Shown here piece by piece: positions 28,454 through 37,270 of a stretch of DNA of 64,000 bases (position 1 is its first letter; each line of letters starts with the position of its first letter). This DNA comes from Clostridium beijerinckii (GTDB lineage Bacteria; Bacillota; Clostridia; Clostridiales; Clostridiaceae). The stretch is from the NCBI GenBank assembly GCA_003129525.1, contig CP029329.1, forward strand, positions 1,078,501 to 1,142,500. Direction: 5' to 3'. A program made the position numbers and the translations under genes. The notes below the pieces were generated by a model. The model was not told the origin of the DNA. It did not search any database and was given only the letters and a program-made list of their open reading frames with translations.

Positions 28454-28697
28454 ATTTTAGGTTTTTTATTTCATGAAATAAATAATTTTTATTTTAAGAA
28501 GGTGAACATTAAGGTTATAATAGAATTATATTGTAAATTTTAATTGAAATATAATTAATAATTGTTAAGTAAGATATTCTTGGAATTCTTACTACAGCGA
28601 GGATTAATCATATTTCTTTGTTTGCTATAAAAAATAATTTATGTATGATATATCAGTACTATAAATAATATTAGTCTAATTAGGAGGCAGGGAAATA

Positions 28698-29384
28698 GTG
28701 GATGGATTTTCAACCAAGGTTTTGATTGTAGATGACGATGAAAATATTAGTGAAGTTATAGATATGTATTTGAAAAGTTCAGGATATAGTACTAAGATAG
28801 CTTTAAATGGAAAAGAGGCACAAAAATTATATTTGGAATATAATCCCGACATAGTTTTGCTTGACGTGATGATACCGTACATAGATGGTATTGATATTTT
28901 AAAATGGATAAGAAAACAAAAAGAAACACCAGTTATAATGATTACAGCAAAGGGAGATACTTTTGATAAGGTTTTAGCATTAGAACTCGGTGCAGATGAT
29001 TATATAGTAAAGCCTTTTGAACCTAAAGAATTATTGGCTAGAGTTAAAGCTGTATTAAGAAGATATTCTGCAGAAAGTGTTAAAAATGAAATAATAAAAT
29101 TAAGTGATTTATCAATAGATTCAACTTCTTATAAAGTAATATACAATGAAGAAGACATAAAAATGCCACCAAAGGAATTTGAATTATTATATTATCTAGC
29201 AAATAATAAAAACAAAGTTTTTACAAGGGAACAATTACTTTGTGAAGTTTGGGGATATGAATATCCGGGAGATTCTAGAACTGTGGATGTTCATATTAAG
29301 AGATTAAGAGAGAAATTAAGTGATGGCGAGCAATGGAAAATTGAAACAGTATGGGGTGTTGGATATAAATTTGAGGTGAATTAA
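28698..29384 (+). CDS. OmpR/PhoB-type response regulator
   Basis: 228 residues from GTG 28698 (AGGAGG ten bases upstream). Receiver domain with acidic DDDE near the N-terminus, phosphoacceptor D56 in LLDVMIPY, conserved Thr in MITAKGD and Lys in VKPFEP. C-terminal winged helix (KEFELLYYLANNKNKVFTREQLLCEVWGY, RTVDVHIKRLREKL). Immediately precedes its cognate kinase. It occupies the place of ctc between prs and pth, so its link to the neighbourhood is positional only. Confidence 0.93.
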   Translation: MDGFSTKVLIVDDDENISEVIDMYLKSSGYSTKIALNGKEAQKLYLEYNPDIVLLDVMIPYIDGIDILKWIRKQKETPVIMITAKGDTFDKVLALELGADDYIVKPFEPKELLARVKAVLRRYSAESVKNEIIKLSDLSIDSTSYKVIYNEEDIKMPPKEFELLYYLANNKNKVFTREQLLCEVWGYEYPGDSRTVDVHIKRLREKLSDGEQWKIETVWGVGYKFEVN

Positions 29385-30794
29385 ATGAAATGTGGAAGTC
29401 TACTTCAAAAATTAATAATGACATTTATTATTATTTTAACTATTGTTTTAGTGTTACTTGCATGGATGCTATCTATATGGTTTAAGATAACTTACTTTGG
29501 TGAGAAAAGGACTCAATTTAAACAAGATGGAGAATATATATCTAATGTTATTAAAACATATGATATTGAGAAAAATGATATAAAGTTTGATGAACTACAA
29601 GCAATAGTAGATATGTCAAGTGTTGGAGCTAATGCAGATATTATTGTTTGTGATAAGTTTGACTACGTATATTTATATTCTAAAATTGATGAGAATATAA
29701 ATATAGAAGATAAGCCTGATATTTCAGAAAAAGATATGAATTCATTAATGAATGGGCAGCCTGTAGAATATATTAATAAACAGTTTACTTATATGTATCC
29801 AATAAGAGAAAACGATGAATTCCAAGGATATGTTGTAATGACAACTCCATTATCAACTATAAGCAAGCAATTACATAGAATTTACTTTATCGTATGGATA
29901 TCTGCATTAGTTGCTATGGTATTTGCATCAGCAGTTTTGTCCTTAGTTTCAAAGAAAATATTAATTAATCCCTTAGCACAAATAAACAATGTAGCTAAAA
30001 AATTTGCTAATGGAGAAGTTAATAGAAGAGTTTATATAGAATCAAAAGATGAGATTGGTGAACTTGCTAATTCTTTTAATATAATGGCGGAATCTTTAGA
30101 AAAAGTTGAGAATAATAGAAGAGACTTTATATCAAACGTTTCTCATGAATTAAGATCTCCAATTACATCTATAAAGGGATTTATTGCAGGAATAATTGAC
30201 GGCGTAATTCCAAAAGATAAAGAAGGATATTATTTAGATAGAGTTTATAGCGAGATAAAAAGACTTACAAGATTAATTAATGACTTATTAGATTTATCAG
30301 CTATTGAATCTGGTAAATTAAAATTTAATATGAAAAAGATTGATATAAATGAATTAGTTAGATTGTGCATTATAAATAATGAACAGAATATAAAGGAAAA
30401 GGAAATAACATTAAAAATAGAGTTACAATATGAAAAATGCTATGCAAATGCGGATGAAGATAAAACAATGCAAGTTATAACTAATTTGTTAGATAATGCT
30501 ATTAAATATTGTGGTAATAATGGAATAATAAAAATTAACACATATCATAAGGGAACAAAAGTTTTTGTGCAAATATATAATAATGGACCTAAAATTGGAG
30601 ATGAAGAAATAAGGAATATATGGAATAGATTTTACAAGTCAGATAAATCTAGAACAAATAAAGTTAGTACTGGACTTGGATTATCTATAGTAAGGATGAT
30701 ACTTATGCAACAAGGTGAAGAAGTGTGGGTTAAAAATAATTCGGACATAGGTGTTACATTCACATTTTCACTTACAAAATATAGGAATAGATAA
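29385..30794 (+). CDS. Membrane sensor histidine kinase
   Basis: 469 residues; ATG follows the regulator stop codon directly. Two membrane segments (~10-32 and ~166-188) flank an extracellular sensor domain of ~130 residues. Then HAMP, HisKA with phosphoacceptor H254 in SNVSHELRSPITSIKGF, and HATPase with NLLDNAIKY (N box) and STGLGLSIVRMI (G box). Typical PhoR/ResE-like architecture; the signal is unknown. Confidence 0.93.
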   Translation: MKCGSLLQKLIMTFIIILTIVLVLLAWMLSIWFKITYFGEKRTQFKQDGEYISNVIKTYDIEKNDIKFDELQAIVDMSSVGANADIIVCDKFDYVYLYSKIDENINIEDKPDISEKDMNSLMNGQPVEYINKQFTYMYPIRENDEFQGYVVMTTPLSTISKQLHRIYFIVWISALVAMVFASAVLSLVSKKILINPLAQINNVAKKFANGEVNRRVYIESKDEIGELANSFNIMAESLEKVENNRRDFISNVSHELRSPITSIKGFIAGIIDGVIPKDKEGYYLDRVYSEIKRLTRLINDLLDLSAIESGKLKFNMKKIDINELVRLCIINNEQNIKEKEITLKIELQYEKCYANADEDKTMQVITNLLDNAIKYCGNNGIIKINTYHKGTKVFVQIYNNGPKIGDEEIRNIWNRFYKSDKSRTNKVSTGLGLSIVRMILMQQGEEVWVKNNSDIGVTFTFSLTKYRNR

Positions 30795-30816
30795 AACTTC
30801 TAAGGAGGAGAAAAAT

Positions 30817-31392
30817 ATGTTTTTGATAGTTGGTCTTGGAAATCCAGGTAAGGAATATGAAGATACAAGACATAATATTGGATTTAAAGTTATTGATAAT
30901 ATTGCAAAAGAGTATAATATTGAAATAAACAGGCAAAAATTTAAAGGTATATATGGAGAAGGATTTATTGAAGGAGAAAAGGTTATGCTTTTAAAGCCAA
31001 CCACTTTTATGAATTTAAGTGGAGAAAGTGTAAGGGCGGTAGTGGACTTCTATAATCTTAATAATGATAAGATTTTAGTTATATATGATGATATTAGCTT
31101 AGAAGTTGGAACTTTAAGAATAAGAGAAAAAGGAAGTGCAGGTGGGCATAATGGAATAAAAAGCATTATAGCGCATCTTAGCAGTGATATTTTTCCGCGA
31201 ATAAAAGTTGGTGTAGGACAACCTGACATAAACTTAATTAAATATGTTTTAGGCAAATTTACAAAAGAAGAAGAAGTTGTTTTAAGTGAAAGTATACAAG
31301 CGTCAACAAAGGCAACTAAAGAAATAATAAAAAATGATATAAAAACAGCTATGAATCAGTTTAATGGATTTAAAGCAAATAAAAAGGTTTAA
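30817..31392 (+). CDS. pth: Peptidyl-tRNA hydrolase
   Basis: 191 residues from ATG 30817 (TAAGGAGGAG at 30801-30810); a frame extension to 30751 overlaps the kinase gene and is rejected. Signature GLGNPGKEYEDTRHNIGF contains the catalytic His; KPTTFMNLSGESV and DDISLEVGTLRIREKGSAGGHNG follow. Recycles stalled peptidyl-tRNA; called spoVC in Bacillus. Followed 14 bases later by mfd. Confidence 0.97.
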   Translation: MFLIVGLGNPGKEYEDTRHNIGFKVIDNIAKEYNIEINRQKFKGIYGEGFIEGEKVMLLKPTTFMNLSGESVRAVVDFYNLNNDKILVIYDDISLEVGTLRIREKGSAGGHNGIKSIIAHLSSDIFPRIKVGVGQPDINLIKYVLGKFTKEEEVVLSESIQASTKATKEIIKNDIKTAMNQFNGFKANKKV

Positions 31393-31406
31393 AGAAGGTG
31401 CATAAA

Positions 31407-34400
31407 ATGAGATTAAAAGGGTTATTAGAGCCCTTGGAAAATAGTATAGAATTTCTAAATATCATAAAAGGTATTGAAAACAAAAAATATCCTATTGGAA
31501 TATATGGCACAGCCGAGTCAGGTAGAGGATATCTGATAGATGGAATTTTTGAAAATATTGATAAATCTATGATAATTGTCACTCAAAGTGATATGGAGGC
31601 AAAAAACCTTTATGAAGATTTGATATTATATACCAATGAAGTATACTACTTTCCAGTAAAAGAAATGGTTTTCTATAGTATTGATGCTATTTCAGGAGAT
31701 TTAAGATGGGAAAGATTAAAGGTAATAAATGAAATATTAAATAAGAAAAAGAAAATAATAGTAACATCAATAGATGCCTTTGCAGCTAAATATACTCCAC
31801 ATAAATTATTTTTAGAGTATAGTATGAATTTAAAAGAGGGCGATGAAGTTAATCTTAATGAAATATCAAAAACATTAGTTCAATCTGGTTATGAAAGAAT
31901 TGAAATGGTAGAAGGTAAGGGCCAATTTTCATTAAGGGGTGGAATATTAGATGTATTCCCAACGTGTTCAACTTATCCATATAGAGTTGAACTTTTTGGT
32001 GATGAAATAGACTCTATTAGGACATTTAATACAGAGTCTCAACGAAGTATTGAAAAAGTTAGAAAATTAAATATTTTTCCTGCAAAAGAAATAATAATAT
32101 CTGAAGAAACTATAAAATATGGATGTGATAAGCTCAGAGAAGAATTCGATAGAATTGCGTTGGATGATAAAGATAATGAGCGAGTGGAAAAGTTAAGAAA
32201 GATATTAAACAAAAATCTAGAATCGCTAGAAGAAACATCATATTTTGAAACCATAGATAGTTATTTGCCATATTTAACTAAAGAAACAGAAAGTCTTTTT
32301 GATTATTTTAAAGATTACTTTTTCGTAGTAGATAATGTTCAAAGATGTAAGGGGAAATTAGAATCTACATATTTAGAATTCAAAGAAAATTTTACTGCTT
32401 TTTCTCAAAGAGGAGATATATTTCCCGGGCAAGGAAACTTATTAATTAATAAAGAAGAGGTATTAGAATCATTTGAGGAGCAAAATATCGTTTTTTTTGA
32501 ACCTCTAGCTAAGATTAATGATTGGTTAAAACCATATTCAACAGTAGATGTAGCTCAAGTGACACTAAATAACTATCAAGGGCAATTAGATTTATTAATT
32601 GATGATATATTAAGTAAAAAGACTGCTGGATATAAGACGTTAATATTATCGGGAACAAGAGCCAGGGGAGAACGTCTAGTAGGAACTTTAAGAGATAGAG
32701 GAATAGAGAGTAGTTATAGAGATAATATTGATAAAATTCAATATGGTGAAGTTGTAATAACTTTTGGTAATCAATTAAAGGGTTTTGAATATCCAAATTA
32801 CAAAACTTGTGTAATATCAGATAGAGAAGTGTTTGGTGAAGCAAAGAGGAAACTCAAAAATAGCAAGTCAAAGAAAAAAGGAATTTCTAAGATAAAGAGT
32901 TTTGCAGAACTAAAACCAGGAGATTATGTAGTTCATGCTAATCACGGAGTTGGTGTTTATAAAGGAATTAAGCAAATTGATGTTGGCGGGCATAAAAGAG
33001 ATTATTTGGATATTGTATATGATAAAGGCGACAAATTATATGTTCCAGTAGACCAACTTGATTTAATCCAAAAATATATTGGAAGTGAAGGCAAATTTCC
33101 TAAGGTTAATAAGCTTGGAAGTATTGAATGGCAAAAGGCAAAGGCAAAGGCAAGAAAGTCAATTAATGAAATAGCTCAAGATTTAGTTAAGCTGTATGCT
33201 ATGAGAAGTACTGTAAAGGGACATAAATTTCCTAAGGATACGCAATGGCAAAAGCAATTTGAAGATGAATTTCCATTTGAAGAAACTCCAGACCAATTGA
33301 CATCCATAGATGAGATTAAACTAGATATGGAATCGGATAAGCCAATGGATAGACTTTTATGCGGAGACGTTGGATATGGTAAGACTGAAGTTGCATTAAG
33401 AGCTTCATTTAAGGCTGTTATGGATGGAAAACAAGTAGCAATATTAGTTCCAACTACTATTTTAGCAGAACAACATTATAAAAATATAAAAAATAGATTT
33501 TCTGATTTTCCTATAAAAGTAGATATGGTTAGTAGATTTAGAACATCAAAGCAACAAAAAGAAATTTTACAAAAAGCAAAAGAAGGTAACTTAGATATTT
33601 TAATAGGTACTCATAGGTTAGTATCAAAAGATATACAGTTCAAGGATTTAGGATTATTAGTAGTAGATGAAGAACAAAGATTTGGAGTAAAACAAAAAGA
33701 ACAAATTAAAAACATTAAGAGAAATGTTGATGTTTTAACTTTAAGCGCAACCCCAATTCCTAGAACTCTTCATATGTCACTAAGTGGAGTTAGAGATATT
33801 TCTGTTATTGAAACTCCGCCAGAAGAGAGATATCCTATTCAAACATATGTTGTAGAACAAAATGATCAACTTATAAGAGATGCTATTCTTAGAGAAATAG
33901 GAAGAGGTGGTCAAGTTTACTTTGTATATAATAGGGTTGAAGACATTGAAAGAATGGCTAAGTATGTGCAGGCATTAGTTCCAGAAAGTAAAGTTGGAAT
34001 CGCTCATGGACAGATGGCAGAAAGACAACTTGAAAGAGAAATGTTTGATTTCATGTCACAAGAATATAATGTATTAGTTTGTACAACCATAATAGAGACA
34101 GGGATGGATATTCAAAATGTAAATACAATAATAATTTATAATTCAGATAAGATGGGACTATCTCAACTTTATCAATTAAGAGGTAGAGTAGGTAGATCTA
34201 ATAGAATTGCATATGCATATCTTTTATATACTAAAGACAAGGTTTTAACAGAGGTTGCAGAAAAGAGACTTAAGGCATTAAAAGATTTTACTGAATTAGG
34301 TTCTGGATTTAAGATAGCCATGAGGGACTTAGAGATTAGAGGAGCCGGTAATATGATGGGTTCATCCCAACATGGTCATATGGCATCGATAGGATATGAC

Positions 34401-34907
34401 TTATATTGCAGAATGCTTGAAGATACAGTTAAACTACTTAAGGGAGAAATTGATAAAGAACCTATAGAAACGACATTAGATATAAAAGTTGATGCATTTA
34501 TATCAGAAAGTTATATAGATGATGAAATTCAAAAGATTGAGGTTTATAAAAAGATAGCTGCAATCGAAGGTTTAGAGGATTACAATGACATAAAGGAAGA
34601 ATTAGAAGATAGATATTCTAAGATACCAGAGCCAGTGTATAATTTAATGGATATTGCATATATAAAGAGTCAAGCTAAATCAATCTTTATAGAAGAAATA
34701 AAAGAAACTTCTAAGGAAATAATATTTAAATTTGCACAAGATGAAAGTGAATATAAGAAAATATTCAAAACTTTAATGGATAAATATAAGAAGAGTGTAG
34801 TATTAAAATTTGGCACCAATCCTTATTTTGCATTCAAATTAAAAGATATAAAGAAAGAAAGTAAATTAGAATTTTTAAAAGAAGTCTTTGATGACATAAT
34901 ATTGTAA
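31407..34907 (+). CDS. mfd: Transcription-repair coupling factor
   Basis: 1166 residues from ATG 31407; a GTG three codons upstream lies in the GAAGGTG ribosome site. UvrB-like N-terminal region, RNA polymerase-interacting domain (ELKPGDYVVHANHGVGVYKGI), RecG-like helicase core with Walker A GDVGYGKTE, DEEQ box (VVDEEQRFG), TLSATPIPRTLHMS and QLRGRVGRS, then the C-terminal TRCF domain. Displaces stalled RNA polymerase and recruits UvrA. Position after pth is conserved. Confidence 0.97.
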   Translation: MRLKGLLEPLENSIEFLNIIKGIENKKYPIGIYGTAESGRGYLIDGIFENIDKSMIIVTQSDMEAKNLYEDLILYTNEVYYFPVKEMVFYSIDAISGDLRWERLKVINEILNKKKKIIVTSIDAFAAKYTPHKLFLEYSMNLKEGDEVNLNEISKTLVQSGYERIEMVEGKGQFSLRGGILDVFPTCSTYPYRVELFGDEIDSIRTFNTESQRSIEKVRKLNIFPAKEIIISEETIKYGCDKLREEFDRIALDDKDNERVEKLRKILNKNLESLEETSYFETIDSYLPYLTKETESLFDYFKDYFFVVDNVQRCKGKLESTYLEFKENFTAFSQRGDIFPGQGNLLINKEEVLESFEEQNIVFFEPLAKINDWLKPYSTVDVAQVTLNNYQGQLDLLIDDILSKKTAGYKTLILSGTRARGERLVGTLRDRGIESSYRDNIDKIQYGEVVITFGNQLKGFEYPNYKTCVISDREVFGEAKRKLKNSKSKKKGISKIKSFAELKPGDYVVHANHGVGVYKGIKQIDVGGHKRDYLDIVYDKGDKLYVPVDQLDLIQKYIGSEGKFPKVNKLGSIEWQKAKAKARKSINEIAQDLVKLYAMRSTVKGHKFPKDTQWQKQFEDEFPFEETPDQLTSIDEIKLDMESDKPMDRLLCGDVGYGKTEVALRASFKAVMDGKQVAILVPTTILAEQHYKNIKNRFSDFPIKVDMVSRFRTSKQQKEILQKAKEGNLDILIGTHRLVSKDIQFKDLGLLVVDEEQRFGVKQKEQIKNIKRNVDVLTLSATPIPRTLHMSLSGVRDISVIETPPEERYPIQTYVVEQNDQLIRDAILREIGRGGQVYFVYNRVEDIERMAKYVQALVPESKVGIAHGQMAERQLEREMFDFMSQEYNVLVCTTIIETGMDIQNVNTIIIYNSDKMGLSQLYQLRGRVGRSNRIAYAYLLYTKDKVLTEVAEKRLKALKDFTELGSGFKIAMRDLEIRGAGNMMGSSQHGHMASIGYDLYCRMLEDTVKLLKGEIDKEPIETTLDIKVDAFISESYIDDEIQKIEVYKKIAAIEGLEDYNDIKEELEDRYSKIPEPVYNLMDIAYIKSQAKSIFIEEIKETSKEIIFKFAQDESEYKKIFKTLMDKYKKSVVLKFGTNPYFAFKLKDIKKESKLEFLKEVFDDIIL

Positions 34908-35006
34908 CAAATATATGATATAAAAGAGAAGTAATAAAAATAAAATAGTGTAAAAAATTGAATTATAAAAGCAATATTGATATACTAATATTATTACTTT
35001 TTACAG

Positions 35007-35081
35007 TAAGACATCTTCAAAAATAACAGTATATTACAAAATATATATTATGTATTTTAACAGTTATTTTTTAATGTTTAA
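35007..35081. repeat. Palindromic repeat copy R11
   Basis: TAA-GACATCTTCAAAAATAACAGTA on the left and TTTTAACAGTTATTTTTTAATGTT-TAA on the right, with direct TAA at both ends. It ends 26 bases before the foldase start codon. Confidence 0.7.
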
Positions 35082-35107
35082 ATCTAGGAATAAGCGAGGG
35101 GAAAATT

Positions 35108-36106
35108 TTGAAAAAAATAAAAAAAATTATTGCAACAATAGCTATATTAACAATTGCAGTATCAGCTATGGGATGTAAGATGATTGAGAAAACACCAGAG
35201 GCAATACAAAAAACAGTTCTTGCAACAATTGGAAATGAAAAAATAACAAAAGGCGATTTTGATAAAGAAATGAGTAAATATGATGCTCAGTTAAAACAAC
35301 AGTATGGAGATGATTATGCAACTAATGATAAAGTAAAAGATCAAATAACAAAAATCAAAAAACAACAATTAGATAGTTTAGTAACCGAAAAGATACTTTT
35401 ACAAAAGGCTACTGAATTAAATCTTAAACCATCTGATGATGATATAAATAAGCAAATTGATGATACTATAAATCAATATAAGACTCAATATCCTGCAGAA
35501 GGACAATTTGAGAGTGCTTTACAACAAAATGGTATTACTGAGGATGAACTTAAGGAATCTTTAAAGAATGAAATCATAACAAAGGCAGTTCAACAAGATA
35601 TGTTGAAAGATATAACAGTTACAGATGATGATGTTCAAACATATTATGATGAAAATAAAGATGCTAAATATTCAGTAGGTGCTGGTGCAACTGTAGCACA
35701 CATATTAGTGGCAGATGAAGAAACAGCAAAAAGTTTAAAAGCTAAATTAGATGCTGGTGCTGATTTTGCAACATTGGCTAAGGAAAACTCAACAGATACA
35801 GGAACTAAGGATAGAGGCGGTAGCTTAGGATTTGTAGCCTATAACTCAACAGAATTAGTTGCTGAATTTGTAAATGGATTTAAAGACTTAAAAGAGGGCG
35901 AAGTTTCTGAACCAGTAAAAAGCCAATATGGATATCATATAATCAAAGCTACTGGATTAAAAAATGCAGAAATAACTCCATTTGATCAAGTCAAAGATGA
36001 AATTAAATCAACATTGTTACAACAAAAACAAGGAGACACTTTTAATTCAAAAGTAGAGGAATGGAAAACAGAATTAAAGGTTAAAACTAATGAGGATAAA
36101 TTATAA
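35108..36106 (+). CDS. PrsA-like foldase lipoprotein (parvulin peptidyl-prolyl isomerase)
   Basis: 332 residues from TTG 35108 with GCGAGGGG upstream. Lipoprotein signal peptide with lipobox VSAMGC, C23 lipidated. SurA/PrsA N-terminal chaperone helices (~40-180). Parvulin domain ~190-285 (AHILVADEETAKSLKAKLDAG, GGSLGFVAY, YGYHIIKATG). Extracytoplasmic folding factor for secreted proteins. Its modification depends on Lgt, encoded at 6314. Followed by a perfect 26-bp palindromic terminator. Confidence 0.93.
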   Translation: MKKIKKIIATIAILTIAVSAMGCKMIEKTPEAIQKTVLATIGNEKITKGDFDKEMSKYDAQLKQQYGDDYATNDKVKDQITKIKKQQLDSLVTEKILLQKATELNLKPSDDDINKQIDDTINQYKTQYPAEGQFESALQQNGITEDELKESLKNEIITKAVQQDMLKDITVTDDDVQTYYDENKDAKYSVGAGATVAHILVADEETAKSLKAKLDAGADFATLAKENSTDTGTKDRGGSLGFVAYNSTELVAEFVNGFKDLKEGEVSEPVKSQYGYHIIKATGLKNAEITPFDQVKDEIKSTLLQQKQGDTFNSKVEEWKTELKVKTNEDKL

Positions 36107-36121
36107 TTATCAATGAGAAAT

Positions 36122-36173
36122 AAATAAAGAAGGCTGTTTTTAAATAATTATTTAAAAACAGCCTTCTTTATTT
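36122..36173. terminator. 26-bp perfect palindromic terminator
   Basis: Positions 36122-36147 are the exact reverse complement of 36148-36173. The core is GAAGGCTGTTTTTAAAT, with a T-rich far arm (CTTCTTTATTT). Confidence 0.85.
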
Positions 36174-36262
36174 AAATAACATAATATTATGAATAAAATA
36201 ATCGAAAAATAGCTAATATAAAAAAGAATTTGAATTAAAAGTGTAATCAACATATAATACCT

Positions 36263-36354
36263 AGAATATAAGAATATAAGAATATAAGAATATAAGAATA
36301 TAAGAATATAAGAATATAAGAATATAAGAATATAAGAATATAAGAATATAAGAA
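36263..36354. repeat. 8-bp microsatellite (AGAATATA)x11
   Basis: Eleven uninterrupted copies of AGAATATA from 36263 to 36350 plus a partial AGAA. Located between the foldase terminator and spoVT. The rest of this gap (36174-36262 and 36355-36607) shows only AT-rich sequence. Confidence 0.95.
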
Positions 36355-36625
36355 GTTAATAATAAAAACATATGAAAAGTATAGTAGAACACAGGCTTTG
36401 GAGGTATATTGTAAAAAAAAATTAACTGTAAAGCATATCTATTTAGTTTTGAAATGATAATTTTTTATGTGTAAGAAATTGAGAATAGAAATATTTCAGT
36501 TAAGTATGTAAGTTTATGAAAAATAAATTTATATAAAATTTGCCTATAAGTGTATAAAATTTCTAGAAATTCAAATAATAATAGTGCAACAAATTAATAG
36601 AGTTTCAAAGGAGGTTATACAACCA

Positions 36626-37174
36626 ATGAAAGCAACAGGAATAGTTAGAAGAATTGATGATTTAGGAAGAGTGGTAATACCAAAAGAAATAAGGAGAACT
36701 TTAAGAATAAGAGAAGGAGATCCACTAGAGATCTTTACAGATAGAGATGGTGGCGTGATTCTAAAAAAATATTCACCAATTGAAGAACTTACTAATTTTT
36801 CAAAAGAATATTGTGATAGCTTACAACAAGTTATAGGGCACGTTGTCTTAATCGCTGATAAAGATGCATTTGTTTCTGTGAGTGGAGCAACTAAAAAGGA
36901 ATATGTAGAAAGAAAGGTAAGTAGTGAGCTAGAAAAAATAATGGATGCAAGAAAGACTGTGTTATTAAATAAATCTAATAATTCAGTAATACCATTACAT
37001 AATGATGATGATGAAACAACTTATAACAGCCAAGTTATATCACCAATCATGGCAGAAGGCGATCAAATTGGTGCAGTAATAATTGTATCAAAAGAAGATG
37101 TAGAACTTGGTGAAGTTGAAACAAAACTAGTTGAAACAGCAGCAGCATTTTTAGGGAAACAAATGGAGCAATAA
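36626..37174 (+). CDS. spoVT: Stage V sporulation protein T
   Basis: 182 residues from ATG 36626 (AAAGGAGG at 36608-36615); the frame is open to 36584 but without a ribosome site. N-terminal AbrB swapped-hairpin domain MKATGIVRRIDDLGRVVIPKEIRRTLRIREGD; C-terminal GAF-like domain. Sigma-G-period regulator of forespore genes. Followed by the SpoVB-like flippase gene, as in Bacillus (spoVT-yabM). Confidence 0.96.
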   Translation: MKATGIVRRIDDLGRVVIPKEIRRTLRIREGDPLEIFTDRDGGVILKKYSPIEELTNFSKEYCDSLQQVIGHVVLIADKDAFVSVSGATKKEYVERKVSSELEKIMDARKTVLLNKSNNSVIPLHNDDDETTYNSQVISPIMAEGDQIGAVIIVSKEDVELGEVETKLVETAAAFLGKQMEQ

Positions 37175-37215
37175 TATTTATTATTTAATCACTGTATAAA
37201 AATAAAAGGCATAAT

Positions 37216-37265
37216 ACCTCTAAACTTACAATAATAATTAATTAGTAACATGTAAGTTTGGAGGT
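37216..37265 (+). promoter_or_regulatory. Hairpin burying the Shine-Dalgarno of the SpoVB-like gene
   Basis: ACCTCTAAACTTACA (37216-37230) pairs with TGTAAGTTTGGAGGT (37251-37265): 15 pairs including one U-G, loop 20 bases. The ribosome site GGAGG (37260-37264) lies wholly in the 3' arm, six bases before the ATG at 37271. The stem is followed by GTTTTA, so it could also end spoVT transcripts. Confidence 0.75.
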
Positions 37266-37270
37266 GTTTT

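Noticed and set aside
36263..36354. 8-bp tandem repeats considered as iterons of an origin
   Set aside because: The unit is a simple AT microsatellite without DnaA boxes or an adjacent initiator gene.
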